From JASJAR01 sp038530285 (GTDB taxonomy: Bacteria; Pseudomonadota; Alphaproteobacteria; Rhodobacterales; Rhodobacteraceae), in the NCBI GenBank assembly GCA_038530285.1, contig JBCBCY010000010.1, positions 62,001 to 126,000 of the forward strand: a stretch of DNA of 64,000 nucleotides, in the 5' to 3' direction. Below are positions 42,415 to 51,675 of this stretch, one piece after another. The notes below the pieces were generated by a model. It saw only the letters and a list, made by a program, of their open reading frames with translations, was not told where the DNA came from and searched no databases. A program made the position numbers and the translations under genes. Numbering within the stretch: the stretch's first letter is position 1; each line of letters starts with the position of its first letter.

Positions 42415-45024
42415 ATGTCCGCTTTGCCGACCAGAAGGGTTGTCAGCTTACCGTTACACGGTATGCTCGACCTGGAAGGAATTGCCGCAGTGCAGAAACA
42501 CGTTGATCAGCCCGACTTTATTGAGGTGACGCAAACCGCGGACATCTCAGCGGCCACCTATGGCGGGCGGGCGAAGTGTTTGCAGCGGCTGATCCGCATG
42601 GATTTGCCCGTGCCCAAAACGGTGGCGCTGTCGTTTGCAGGGGTGCGCAAGATCGCGGCCGGGCAGTTGATCGATATCGACGGTCTTCTGGACATCATTG
42701 GCGACACGTTGGTGTCGGTGCGCCCGTCAAGCCAGGTTGCGGACTGGGGGGGGCCGGGTGCGGTCTTGAACATCGGGATGAACGCGGCACGTCATGCGGC
42801 CATGTCGAACACGATTGGCCATGTGGCGGCCGATGCCCTCTTCCGGCGGTTCATTCAATGTTATGCCGTTGAGGTGGCGCATCTTGATCCTGAAATGTTT
42901 GCCGACGCCGGTGCCAGCGTGGCCGCGCTGCGCGACGCCTATGAGGCCGAAACCGATGAGCCGTTTCCCGATGACCCCGCACGCCAGCTGACGGATGTTC
43001 TGGCAGCGATGGCGCGGACCTGGGAAAGCACGTCGGCGCGGCTGTTGCGCGAAGCGCGCGGCGCGCCGCGCGATGCCGGTCTGGGGCTTGTGGTGCAGGA
43101 AATGGCGCTGGGCTTCGGGGCGCCCGAGAGCGGCGCGGGGGTCATTCAGTTTATTGACGCAACCACCGGCCAGGCGCAGGTCACGGGTCGCTACCGCAGT
43201 CAGGCCCAGGGCCGCGACGCGCTGGAGGACGGGGCCGGGTCCCTGTTTTTGACGAAAGATCCCCGCGGGGCGTCGTTGGAACAGCATTGCCCGAAGATTT
43301 TTGCCGACCTTCTGGCGATGGGGGCGGCCTGCCGGACCCGCCTGCGCGAGGAGATGCAGATCGAATTCACCATTGATGACGGTGAGTTGCGGGTGCTCGA
43401 TGCCGTGCGCGTGCCGCGGACGTCGCGCGCGAATGTGCGCACGGCCGTCGCATTGGCCGAAGATGGTGTGATCGACCGCAAAGACGCCATTTTGCGCGTG
43501 CAACCCAATGCACTGATTGATCTTTTGCACCGGCAGGTGGATGACACCGCCGTGCGCGACACCTGCCTGACGGGCATTGCCGCCAGCCCGGGGGCTGCCA
43601 CGGGCCGCATCGTGTTCACGGCCGCAGCGGCCCTGGCGGCCGAAGCGCGCGAAGAGGCGACAATCCTTGTGCGGCGCGAGACGAAACCCGAAGACATCCG
43701 CGGGATGCATGCGGCGGTCGGTGTGCTGACCGAGCGGGGCGGCATGACCAGTCATGCGGCCGTTATCGCGCGCGGGATCGGGTTGCCGTGCGTGGTCGGC
43801 GCCACGGGCCTGCGGATCAACCGGCGCGAAAAGACCATCGTTGTCGATGGGGGAAAGGTGATCAAGGAAGGCGACCTGATCACCATTGACGGAAGCCGGG
43901 GCCAGATCATCGAAGGTCAGGCGGCACTTTTGGAACCGGCCCTTGATGAGACGTTTCAGACCTTGTTGTCCTGGGCTGATGAGGTTCGCGATATCGGGGT
44001 GCGCGCCAATGCCGACACCCTGGCGGATGCGCGGATGGCCCGCGATTTCCGCGCCGAGGGGATCGGGCTGTGCCGCACCGAACACATGTTCTTCGACGAA
44101 GGCCGCATGAAGGTCATGCGCGAGATGATCTTTGCCGATACGCCCGAAGATCGCGCAGCCGTGCTGGAGCGTCTTTTGCCGATGCAGCGGGCCGATTTTG
44201 TCGCTTTGTTTGAGGTGATGCGGGGCCAACCTGTGTGCGTGCGCCTTCTCGATCCGCCGTTGCATGAATTCCTGCCCGACGGCACCGATGGATTGCGCGA
44301 GTTGGCGCAGGTTCTCAACGTGCCGCTGGCCAAAGCGATGCGCCGGGTCGAGGCCCTGACCGAGTATAACCCGATGCTGGGCATGCGCGGGGTCCGTCTG
44401 GGCATCAAGGTGCCGGAGATCTACGAAATTCAGGCGCGCGCGATTTTTGAAGCCGCCGTGATTGCCGGCGAAACCGGTCCCGCGGTCGTGCCTGAGGTGA
44501 TGATCCCGCTGGTGTCGGCCAAGCGCGAGGTTGAGCTGGTCAAGTCACGCGTTGACGCGGTTGCCTCGGCGGTGCGCAACGAAAGCGGTCAGGATTTCAA
44601 TTACCGGTTGGGGGTGATGATGGAAACCCCGCGGGCCTGCCTGCGGGCCGACGAGATTGCGCAACATGCTGAGTTTTTGTCATTTGGCACCAATGATTTG
44701 ACCCAGATGACCTATGGGTTGTCGCGCGATGACGCGGGCCGTTTCATGACGGATTATGTGCAAGAGGGCGTCTATCCCGAAGACCCGTTTCACCGCCTGG
44801 ACCTCGACGGGGTGGGCGAGCTTTTGATGATCGCGGCGGAACGCGGAAAGCAGGCCAAAGAGGGCGTGACCCTTGCGATTTGTGGCGAGCATGCCGGCGA
44901 CCCTGAAGCGATTGCCTTTTGTCGTCGGTTTGGCTTCGACTATGTGTCGTGTTCGCCATTTCGCGTACCGGTTGCACGGCTCGCGGCGGCCCACCAGGCG
45001 ATCAACGGCGGAAACAGCGGTTAA
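42415..45024 (+). CDS. Pyruvate, phosphate dikinase-like protein with degenerate ATP-grasp domain
   Basis: 869 aa, the usual PPDK length. The phosphohistidine domain is intact: His448 in GGMTSHAAVIARG; so is the PEP-binding barrel, with Cys823 in ICGEHAGDP, LRTEHMFF-like GLCRTEHMFF and SFGTNDLTQMTYGLSRDD. The N-terminal nucleotide domain departs from canonical PPDK: GGKGANL is GGRAKCL, SVRSGA is SVRPSS, and the Asp and Gln of the metal/ATP site near residues 317-330 are absent. It may be a PEP-dependent phosphotransfer protein rather than a dikinase. It follows glyS by 22 bp, probably in one operon. ATG 42415 is the likely start. Confidence 0.83.
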   Translation: MSALPTRRVVSLPLHGMLDLEGIAAVQKHVDQPDFIEVTQTADISAATYGGRAKCLQRLIRMDLPVPKTVALSFAGVRKIAAGQLIDIDGLLDIIGDTLVSVRPSSQVADWGGPGAVLNIGMNAARHAAMSNTIGHVAADALFRRFIQCYAVEVAHLDPEMFADAGASVAALRDAYEAETDEPFPDDPARQLTDVLAAMARTWESTSARLLREARGAPRDAGLGLVVQEMALGFGAPESGAGVIQFIDATTGQAQVTGRYRSQAQGRDALEDGAGSLFLTKDPRGASLEQHCPKIFADLLAMGAACRTRLREEMQIEFTIDDGELRVLDAVRVPRTSRANVRTAVALAEDGVIDRKDAILRVQPNALIDLLHRQVDDTAVRDTCLTGIAASPGAATGRIVFTAAAALAAEAREEATILVRRETKPEDIRGMHAAVGVLTERGGMTSHAAVIARGIGLPCVVGATGLRINRREKTIVVDGGKVIKEGDLITIDGSRGQIIEGQAALLEPALDETFQTLLSWADEVRDIGVRANADTLADARMARDFRAEGIGLCRTEHMFFDEGRMKVMREMIFADTPEDRAAVLERLLPMQRADFVALFEVMRGQPVCVRLLDPPLHEFLPDGTDGLRELAQVLNVPLAKAMRRVEALTEYNPMLGMRGVRLGIKVPEIYEIQARAIFEAAVIAGETGPAVVPEVMIPLVSAKREVELVKSRVDAVASAVRNESGQDFNYRLGVMMETPRACLRADEIAQHAEFLSFGTNDLTQMTYGLSRDDAGRFMTDYVQEGVYPEDPFHRLDLDGVGELLMIAAERGKQAKEGVTLAICGEHAGDPEAIAFCRRFGFDYVSCSPFRVPVARLAAAHQAINGGNSG

Positions 45025-45164
45025 CCAAATCGGCGGATTATCGCCTTTTTGTTTAGACTTAGACGCAGTTCCTTAGGCATCACTTTACGATTTTCGGCGA
45101 ATCCGGTAGCCGAACAGTAGAGAGTATTATCGTGATTATTGATTGGTCCGGAGGGGGCTCCACC

Positions 45165-45851
45165 ATGATTGTTGGCCTGAAGCGCTTGGGCGCCGCAGTT
45201 TGGTTTGCCGCAGTGTTAACCGTGTCGCCCGCTATGGCCGATACGGTTGTGAGCACGTCCAACAACCCGACATTGGCACTTGGCGAAAGCATAAACCGGC
45301 TGGTGTCGGTGGAAACACAATCGCTTTCGGGCCTGCGGTCGAACCGGCTCAAGCAGATGGTCACACCGCATGGAACGCTCCCGCCCACCGACAAACGGTT
45401 GAGCCGTGACTGGATTGATGCGCAGCCCGTCGCGACGGGTGGGGCGGAATGGGCCTGCCTGACCGAGGCGCTTTATTTCGAAGCGCGCGGCGAGAGCATT
45501 CGGGGCATGACGGCCGTGGCTGAGGTGATTTTGAACCGGGTCGACACGCGGGCGTACCCCGACACGGTCTGCGCGGTCGTCAATCAGGGCACCGGCGAGC
45601 GGTATCGCTGTCAGTTTACCTATACCTGTGATGGGCGGGCCGAGACCATCACCGAGCCGCGCGCCTACGACCGCGTCGGCAAGATCGCAAAGTTGATGCT
45701 AGACGGCGCGCCGCGCACCTTGACCGGTGGCGCCACGTATTATCACACCAAGGCTGTCAGCCCACGCTGGAGCCGGGTGTTCGACCGCACCGTCACCATC
45801 GACGACCACCATTTCTACGTGAACCCGGTCCATACAGCGGCGTTGAATTAA
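45165..45851 (+). CDS. SleB-type cell wall hydrolase
   Basis: 228 aa with a signal peptide (LGAAVWFAAVLTVSPAMAD). The C-terminal ~130 residues fit the hydrolase-2 (SleB/CwlJ) family: CLTEALYFEARGESIRGMTA with the catalytic Glu, AEVILNRVDTRAYPDTVCAV, YRCQFTYTCDG, and TGGATYYHTKAVSPRWSR. It is expected to act on peptidoglycan in the periplasm. ATG 45165 follows GGAGGGGG. Single-gene unit about 90 bp upstream of glmM. Confidence 0.9.
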   Translation: MIVGLKRLGAAVWFAAVLTVSPAMADTVVSTSNNPTLALGESINRLVSVETQSLSGLRSNRLKQMVTPHGTLPPTDKRLSRDWIDAQPVATGGAEWACLTEALYFEARGESIRGMTAVAEVILNRVDTRAYPDTVCAVVNQGTGERYRCQFTYTCDGRAETITEPRAYDRVGKIAKLMLDGAPRTLTGGATYYHTKAVSPRWSRVFDRTVTIDDHHFYVNPVHTAALN

Positions 45852-45940
45852 ATTTAACGGGTCGTGTCGTATCTGGGCGCTTCTGGCGCGGTCAAAGTCA
45901 TGTTAACCTCGTCGAAACAACAAGGACGGGGCGAGCAGAC

Positions 45941-47284
45941 ATGACCCGCAAGCTTTTTGGAACCGACGGCGTTCGCGGAACGGCAAACACCTTTCCCATG
46001 ACGGCCGATATGGCGTTGAAACTGGGCGCTGCGGCGGGCCGGTATTTCCGCACCGACGGGCAGAACCGGCACCGGGTGGTGATCGGCAAGGACACGCGCC
46101 TGTCGGGCTACATGATCGAAAACGCGCTGACGGCGGGGTTGACCTCAACCGGTATGAACGTGCTGCTGCTGGGCCCGGTGCCGACACCCGGGGTGGGCCT
46201 TTTGACCCATTCGATGCGCGCGGACCTGGGGATTATGATCTCTGCCAGCCACAACCAGTTCCAGGACAACGGGATCAAGTTCTTCGGCCCCGATGGGTTC
46301 AAGCTGTCGGATGCCGCCGAAGAAGAGATCGAAGCGCTGGCCATGGGCGACATCATGCCCGCCCAGCCCGAAAATATCGGCCGCGCCAAGCGGATCGACG
46401 GGGCGGTCGGGCGCTATATCGAATATGCCAAGACCACGTTTCCCGCACCTGGGCGCTTGTCGGGGCTGAAGGTTGTGGTCGATGCCGCAAATGGCGCGGC
46501 CTACAAGGCGGCACCTGAAACCCTTTGGGAACTGGGGGCCGAAGTGATCCCGGTGGGGGTCAGCCCCGATGGCACGAACATCAACAAAAGCTGCGGATCG
46601 ACCGATGTGGCGGCCGCTGCGGCCGCCGTGGTCGAGCACGGCGCCGATGTGGGGATTTGCCTCGATGGCGATGCTGACCGGGTGATGATCCTGGACGAAA
46701 ACGGCCAGGTGGCCGACGGCGACCAGATCATGGCGCTGTTCGCGGCCCGCTGGGCACGCGCGGGCAAGCTGGCGAATGACACGCTGGTGGCCACGGTGAT
46801 GTCAAACCTGGGGCTGGAACGCTTTCTGGCCGGGATGGACCTTGCGCTGCACCGCACCAAGGTCGGCGACCGCTACGTGGTTGAGGCGATGCGCCAGGGG
46901 GGCTTCAACCTGGGCGGTGAACAATCGGGTCACATCGTGATGACCGACTTTGCCACCACCGGCGACGGGCTGATCGCAGGGCTGCAGTTCTTGGGGGCCA
47001 TGGTCGACGAAGGCAAATGCGCGTCGGAACTGTCGGCCACATTCGACCCGGTGCCGCAGATGCTGAAAAACGTCCGCTATGACGCAGGTGCCGATCCCCT
47101 GGCGGCGGCATCCGTGCAGGCCGCGATTGCCGAAGCCGAAGGGACGCTGAACGGGGCAGGCCGGCTGTTGATCCGCAAATCGGGCACGGAACCGCTGATA
47201 AGGGTGATGGCCGAATGCGAAGATGAGGGCCTGTTGTCGGCCACGGTGGACGGTGTCGTCGCGGCTGTGGAAGCTGCGGCCTGA
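45941..47284 (+). CDS. glmM: Phosphoglucosamine mutase
   Basis: Makes glucosamine 1-phosphate for UDP-GlcNAc, feeding peptidoglycan and LPS. 447 aa. Seen: start KLFGTDGVRGTAN, phosphoserine Ser103 in ISASHNQF, metal-binding CLDGDADRVMI, substrate loop GEQSGHIV, and phosphate-binding RKSGTEPLIRVM. Its stop overlaps the ATG of the first Lin0512 gene. Confidence 0.96.
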   Translation: MTRKLFGTDGVRGTANTFPMTADMALKLGAAAGRYFRTDGQNRHRVVIGKDTRLSGYMIENALTAGLTSTGMNVLLLGPVPTPGVGLLTHSMRADLGIMISASHNQFQDNGIKFFGPDGFKLSDAAEEEIEALAMGDIMPAQPENIGRAKRIDGAVGRYIEYAKTTFPAPGRLSGLKVVVDAANGAAYKAAPETLWELGAEVIPVGVSPDGTNINKSCGSTDVAAAAAAVVEHGADVGICLDGDADRVMILDENGQVADGDQIMALFAARWARAGKLANDTLVATVMSNLGLERFLAGMDLALHRTKVGDRYVVEAMRQGGFNLGGEQSGHIVMTDFATTGDGLIAGLQFLGAMVDEGKCASELSATFDPVPQMLKNVRYDAGADPLAAASVQAAIAEAEGTLNGAGRLLIRKSGTEPLIRVMAECEDEGLLSATVDGVVAAVEAAA

Positions 47285-47625
47285 TGGGCAAACGCTTGCT
47301 GACGGAGTTCGGCATGGGCACCTCGCTCAGGCGCCAGGACTACACCGAAGCTGCTGTGCGCGCGCTGAAAGACGCGCTTTGGCGCAATTCGATCAATCTG
47401 GCCGAGCTCTTCGGGGTCGAAAAATCGGCGATGGTGCTGGATGTTGACATCGGCGTGCAGGACCCCGGCGCGGTGGATATTGCGGCCCTCGAAGCGGTCT
47501 TTCCCTATGGCCAGCCCCGGGTGGCGGTGGTCAAAGGCGGGCTGGATGTGCCGCGCGGGGACGGTGGCAAGCCCACGGTCATCGCCAATGCGGCGATCTC
47601 GGTCTCTTTGGATGGGGTGGCGTGA
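47284..47625 (+). CDS. Lin0512-family protein, copy 1
   Basis: 113 aa. The family's N-terminal pattern GMGTSLRRQDYTEAAVRALKD is followed by LDVDIGVQDPGAVDIAALEA and VAVVKGGLDVPRGDGGKPTV. No catalytic residues are obvious and no function is known to me. ATG 47284 overlaps the glmM stop; its own stop overlaps the ATG of copy 2. The pair of paralogues suggests a heteromeric assembly (inference). Confidence 0.87.
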   Translation: MGKRLLTEFGMGTSLRRQDYTEAAVRALKDALWRNSINLAELFGVEKSAMVLDVDIGVQDPGAVDIAALEAVFPYGQPRVAVVKGGLDVPRGDGGKPTVIANAAISVSLDGVA

Positions 47626-47981
47626 TGCAGCGCTTCATCATCGAAATGGGGACGGGCACAAGCCTGCATCGGCGCGATTACACCGAAGCTGCTGCCCGCG
47701 CGATAGAAGATGCGATCCGCCATTCGACCATACCGATGCTGGCGGCGTTGGACATTGACCACCGCGAGATGCGCGTGGATGTGACCGTGGGCGTGCAAGA
47801 GCCGGCGAAGGTGGACACGGAGGTGCTGAAAGCGGGCCTGCCGCGCGGGTCGGTAAAGGTGACGGTCGTCCATGGCGGGTTGGATGTCACCAACCCCGAC
47901 AGCGGTGAAGCAAACGTGGTTGCAACCGCCGCTGTGGAAGCGTTCTTGCCGACCGACTTGGTCCGCACCAAGGCAAAATAA
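47625..47981 (+). CDS. Lin0512-family protein, copy 2
   Basis: 118 aa paralogue of the preceding gene: IIEMGTGTSLHRRDYTEAAA, VDVTVGVQEPAKVDTEVL, VTVVHGGLDVTNPDSGEANV. Starts on the stop of copy 1 and ends the glmM group. About 40% of positions appear shared between copies by eye. Confidence 0.87.
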   Translation: MQRFIIEMGTGTSLHRRDYTEAAARAIEDAIRHSTIPMLAALDIDHREMRVDVTVGVQEPAKVDTEVLKAGLPRGSVKVTVVHGGLDVTNPDSGEANVVATAAVEAFLPTDLVRTKAK

Positions 47982-48135
47982 TCGCGTAAACGGCAGGCAA
48001 TGATGCCCAGTGATTAGGCAACAGCCGCTGAGTTCGCGCGTCATGCCGCAGTGCAGCAATTCACCTTGCATCGAGGCCGCGCGCGCGATCTGGTTGCATC
48101 AGGGAGGGCCGCCAAACCTGAAGGAGGGTTTGATC

Positions 48136-48339
48136 ATGTGCCTGACACTGGATGCGCTTGTGGCTTTCTTGGCCCTGTTGCCCATGGATATTATCGAAAC
48201 CGATGTCGACAAAATCACGATCCACGCCGAACGCCAGGACGCGGTCTGGGTGGCCGAGGGTGACCTGTGGTGTGTGGACAGACCGCGCGTCGACATTGCC
48301 CGACTGGAGGCCGACAACCTGCTGACCCCGCGCCGTTAG
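48136..48339 (+). CDS. Small hypothetical protein with strong ribosome-binding site
   Basis: 67 aa, MCLTLDALVAFLALLPMDII then a charged part ending LEADNLLTPRR. AAGGAGG at 48121-48127 is 8 bases before the ATG, an unusually good match for this window, supporting real translation. No family recognised. The frame extends upstream to 48010 without a comparable start. It stands alone between the Lin0512 pair and the exported protein gene. Confidence 0.58.
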   Translation: MCLTLDALVAFLALLPMDIIETDVDKITIHAERQDAVWVAEGDLWCVDRPRVDIARLEADNLLTPRR

Positions 48340-48434
48340 GGCCCATCGGGCGGGCGTTGACGTTTTTGCCCGCACAGAACAGAGTTTGCGCGCCGCGATG
48401 AAGATCACCCGGCGGCGAAGGCGGGGCTTTGAAC

Positions 48435-49346
48435 ATGCGATATTTTCTTGCGGTTGCGGCGGTGGTTCTCGCGCCGGTGCTCGCAAACGCCCAGGAGGCG
48501 CCGACGCCGTCGCTGGTGCGGGTGGGGCCAATGCCCCAAAGCCAAGAGACGCTGGGCGAATTGATTGCTGCCATGCAGACCTATTCGCGCGACACCTGCG
48601 GGATCGCATTGCTTCTGCGCGCTGACCCCGCAGCGTTTCCAAATGAAACCTATGCGTCGGCGGATGCGCTGGCCGAACAGATGGGGCTGTACTTCGCGCG
48701 AAACGTCAGCGTTTCGACGCGGATTTATCTGGTGGAACGCGACCCGGGCCCCGTGACCGTCATGGCGCATATCAACGGCCATCTGTTTGCCCGGGCGCGC
48801 GCGTTTCAAAACTTCAATCTGCGTGATTTCACCGAAATGGGTGGTAACCTGGCGGTCGCCAATCACTCAATCAAGGCCATCCAGAAAGCGCTTTATGAGG
48901 ATTTGTCAGGTCAAAACAGGCGCATTGTTGACCTGCTCGGCGAACGGATCCAGGTCGAAGAAAACATCCGCGATTTGGCAGAGACGCAGCTTCTTTTGTT
49001 GAAGACAACGCCGGACCGCGTTGCCTTGTCTGATGCCCAACGCGCCAATCCCGGCACTGAGGTCGAGCGGCAAATGGCGACCTACCTTAATGCAACCGAG
49101 GCGGTCGCGCGGTTTCGGGCAGAGCGTGAAACCGAAGAGGCGGCATTGGCGCGCAGTGAAGCCGGTGCCGCGCGCAACGATTGCGAATTTGCTGCCCCGG
49201 ACCGGCTTTACGGCGCGGGTGACATTGCGACCCTTCGCGCGCGCGTGGCCCGCGACCATGGGCGCGCCGAAGCGGATGTGTTTGAGGCAGAAATCATGCG
49301 GTGGATCGTCGAGACGGGGTTTGGCACGCCGATCTCTGACAAGTAG
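48435..49346 (+). CDS. Exported hypothetical protein
   Basis: 303 aa with a signal peptide (RYFLAVAAVVLAPVLANAQ). The mature protein is mostly helical with acidic and basic residues alternating (QNRRIVDLLGERIQVEENIR; RFRAERETEEAALARSE) and two cysteines. No domain recognised. ATG 48435 starts the signal sequence. An 8-bp hairpin begins on its stop codon and separates it from convergent ilvC. Confidence 0.75.
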   Translation: MRYFLAVAAVVLAPVLANAQEAPTPSLVRVGPMPQSQETLGELIAAMQTYSRDTCGIALLLRADPAAFPNETYASADALAEQMGLYFARNVSVSTRIYLVERDPGPVTVMAHINGHLFARARAFQNFNLRDFTEMGGNLAVANHSIKAIQKALYEDLSGQNRRIVDLLGERIQVEENIRDLAETQLLLLKTTPDRVALSDAQRANPGTEVERQMATYLNATEAVARFRAERETEEAALARSEAGAARNDCEFAAPDRLYGAGDIATLRARVARDHGRAEADVFEAEIMRWIVETGFGTPISDK

Positions 49347-49365
49347 GGAGGGCCGGAGCCCTCCC
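49346..49365. terminator. Bidirectional hairpin between convergent genes
   Basis: GGGAGGGC (49346-49353), loop CGGA, GCCCTCCC (49358-49365): a perfect 8-bp stem that includes the last base of the upstream stop codon and lies 8 bp from the ilvC stop. No long T-run on either side; probably a shared terminator. Confidence 0.8.
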
Positions 49366-49373
49366 TTAGCGGT

Positions 49374-50396
49374 TTAGTTCTTCGCTTTGTCGACCATCTT
49401 GCCGTCGGAAATCCACGGCATCATGCCGCGCAGCTTCTCGCCAACCTCTTCGATCTGGTGGGCGTCGTTGATCCGCCGGGTCGATTTGAACATCGGCTGG
49501 CCGACCTGGTTTTCGGCCATGAAGTCGCGCACGAAACGGCCCGTCTGAATGTCGGTCAGGATGTCTTTCATGACCTTCTTGGTCTGCTCATAAGGCACGA
49601 CCCGAGGGCCAGAGACATATTCGCCGTATTCCGCCGTGTTCGAGATTGAGTAGTTCATGTTCGCGATGCCGCCTTCGTAAATCAGGTCCACGATCAGCTT
49701 CACCTCGTGCAGGCATTCGAAATAGGCCATTTCAGGCGCGTAGCCGGCTTCGACCAGCGTTTCGAACCCGCAGCGGATCAGCTCGACCAGGCCGCCGCAC
49801 AGCACGGCCTGTTCGCCGAACAGATCGGTTTCGCATTCTTCTTTGAAATTGGTTTCAATGATGCCGGACCGGCCGCCGCCGATGGCTGAGCAATACGACA
49901 AGCCGATTTCGAGCGCTTTGCCCGAGGCGTCGTTATCGACCGCCACCAGGCAGGGCACGCCGCCGCCTTTGGTGTATTCGCCGCGCACCGTGTGGCCGGG
50001 GCCCTTGGGCGCCATCATGATCACATCGACACCCGGCTTGGGTTCGATCAGGCCGAAATGCACGTTCAACCCGTGGGCAAATGCAATCGCGGCGCCCTCG
50101 CGGATGTTGTCGTGGACGTATTTTTTGTAGGTTTCCGCCTGCAATTCGTCGGGCATGGTGAACATCATCACGTCGCACCAGGCGGCCGCTTCGGCGATGC
50201 CCATCACGGTCAGGCCTTCGCCTGTCGCCTTGGCCGCCGAGGCAGACCCGTCGCGCAGCGCCACGCAGAGGTTCTTGGCGCCCGAATCGCGCAGGTTCAG
50301 CGCATGGGCATGGCCCTGGCTGCCATAGCCCAGGATCGCTACTTTTTTGTCTTTGATCAGATTGATGTCGCAGTCGCGATCGTAATAGACGCGCAT
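49374..50396 (-). CDS. ilvC: Ketol-acid reductoisomerase
   Basis: NADPH-dependent isomerisation and reduction of acetolactate in branched-chain amino acid synthesis. 340 aa, short class I form. Seen: N-terminal MRVYYDRDCDINLIKDKKVA, nucleotide-binding VAILGYGSQGHAHALNLRDS, MMAPKGPGHTVR, ETDLFGEQAVLCGG with metal-binding acids, and SNTAEYGEY. ATG 50396 is the conserved start. About 140 bp of divergent regulatory DNA separates it from the class V aminotransferase. Confidence 0.97.
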   Translation of the reverse strand: MRVYYDRDCDINLIKDKKVAILGYGSQGHAHALNLRDSGAKNLCVALRDGSASAAKATGEGLTVMGIAEAAAWCDVMMFTMPDELQAETYKKYVHDNIREGAAIAFAHGLNVHFGLIEPKPGVDVIMMAPKGPGHTVRGEYTKGGGVPCLVAVDNDASGKALEIGLSYCSAIGGGRSGIIETNFKEECETDLFGEQAVLCGGLVELIRCGFETLVEAGYAPEMAYFECLHEVKLIVDLIYEGGIANMNYSISNTAEYGEYVSGPRVVPYEQTKKVMKDILTDIQTGRFVRDFMAENQVGQPMFKSTRRINDAHQIEEVGEKLRGMMPWISDGKMVDKAKN

Positions 50397-50538
50397 GGCC
50401 GTCCCTTTCCGTCCCCGTTTTCGTGTTCCGGCGCTCATTGGCGCAAAATGGGGCGGTCTGCAAGGCATCTGCGACGTGGCGGGCGCTTTCAAAAGCAACA
50501 CGACCGGTCTATGGCTGGGCCAACAAGGGAGACACGCC

Positions 50539-51672
50539 ATGACTGCACTTAACCCCGATATCGATCCTGACGGATTGCTGGAATTCTCGGTCGTATTCAC
50601 CGACCGGTCGCTGAACCACATGTCGGCGGCTTTTCAGGGCGTGATGCGCGATATCTCGGGCATGCTGCGCGAGGTCTACAGCGCCGACGCCGTGGCCCTT
50701 GTGCCCGGTGGCGGGACCTATGCGATGGAAGCCGTCGCGCGCCAGTTTGCCACCGGGGCCAATGTGATGGTGCTGCGCAATGGTTGGTTTTCCTATCGCT
50801 GGAGCCAGATTTTCGCCGCCGGTGACATCCCTGAGACGGAAACCGTGCTGATGGCGCGGCGCACCGGCAATGACGCCGAAGCCCCGTTCGCGCCTGCCCC
50901 GATCGAACAGGTCGAAGCCGCGATCGCCGAAACCGCCCCCGATGTGGTCTTCGCCCCCCATGTGGAAACAAGTGCGGGGATCATCCTGCCCGATGATTAC
51001 ATCGCCCGGGTTGCCAAGGCCGTTCACGACGTGGGCGGGTTGTTCGTTTTGGATTGCATCGCCTCGGGCTGTGTCTGGGTTGATATGCGCGCACTTGGCG
51101 TGGATGTGGTGATCTCGGCGCCGCAAAAAGGCTGGTCGGCGGCCCCGTCTGCGGGGCTTGTGATGCTGTCTGAGGCCGCACTGGCCCGCGCCAAGGCACG
51201 CCAGTCGACAAGCTTCGCGGTCGATCTGGGCAAGTGGCTGGCGATCATGGAAGCCTATGAAAACGGTGGTCATGCCTATCATGCGACGATGCCCACCGAT
51301 GCGCTGCGCGGGTTCCGCGATGCGATGCTGGAAGCCAAGGCCCATGGGTTTGACGCGTTGAAAGCGGCACAGATCGATCAAGGTGCCAAGGTGCGCGCGC
51401 TGCTGGAAGGTCGGGGGTTCCGCTCGGTCGCGGGTGACGGCTTCAAGGCACCGGGCGTTGTGGTGTCTTACACCGATGATCCGGCCGTGAAGACCGGCAA
51501 GGTCTTTGCCGAAGCCGGCGTGCAGATCGCGGCTGGTGTGCCCTTGGAAGTGGGTGAGGGCGCGGATTTCAGCACCTTTCGGATCGGGCTGTTCGGGATC
51601 GACAAGTTGAAAGACGTCGATGCATCGGTCGCGCGCCTGGATGCTGCGTTTGACCGGGTGTTCGCGGCCTGA
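50539..51672 (+). CDS. Class V aminotransferase (PLP)
   Basis: 377 aa. Fold-type I PLP enzyme of the alanine-glyoxylate/serine-pyruvate aminotransferase group: LVPGGGTYAMEAVARQF, APHVETSAGIILPDDY, LFVLDCIASGCVWVDM (PLP-binding Asp) and Lys197 in VISAPQKGWSAAPSAG. Substrate not decided by sequence alone. Divergent from ilvC; ATG 50539 follows GGGAGA. Convergent with the UbiH-type gene. Confidence 0.88.
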   Translation: MTALNPDIDPDGLLEFSVVFTDRSLNHMSAAFQGVMRDISGMLREVYSADAVALVPGGGTYAMEAVARQFATGANVMVLRNGWFSYRWSQIFAAGDIPETETVLMARRTGNDAEAPFAPAPIEQVEAAIAETAPDVVFAPHVETSAGIILPDDYIARVAKAVHDVGGLFVLDCIASGCVWVDMRALGVDVVISAPQKGWSAAPSAGLVMLSEAALARAKARQSTSFAVDLGKWLAIMEAYENGGHAYHATMPTDALRGFRDAMLEAKAHGFDALKAAQIDQGAKVRALLEGRGFRSVAGDGFKAPGVVVSYTDDPAVKTGKVFAEAGVQIAAGVPLEVGEGADFSTFRIGLFGIDKLKDVDASVARLDAAFDRVFAA

Positions 51673-51675
51673 CGC

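Noticed and set aside
42727..44265. 512-codon minus-strand frame
   Set aside because: Antisense to the PPDK-like gene; His/Arg/Pro-rich without a recognisable fold.
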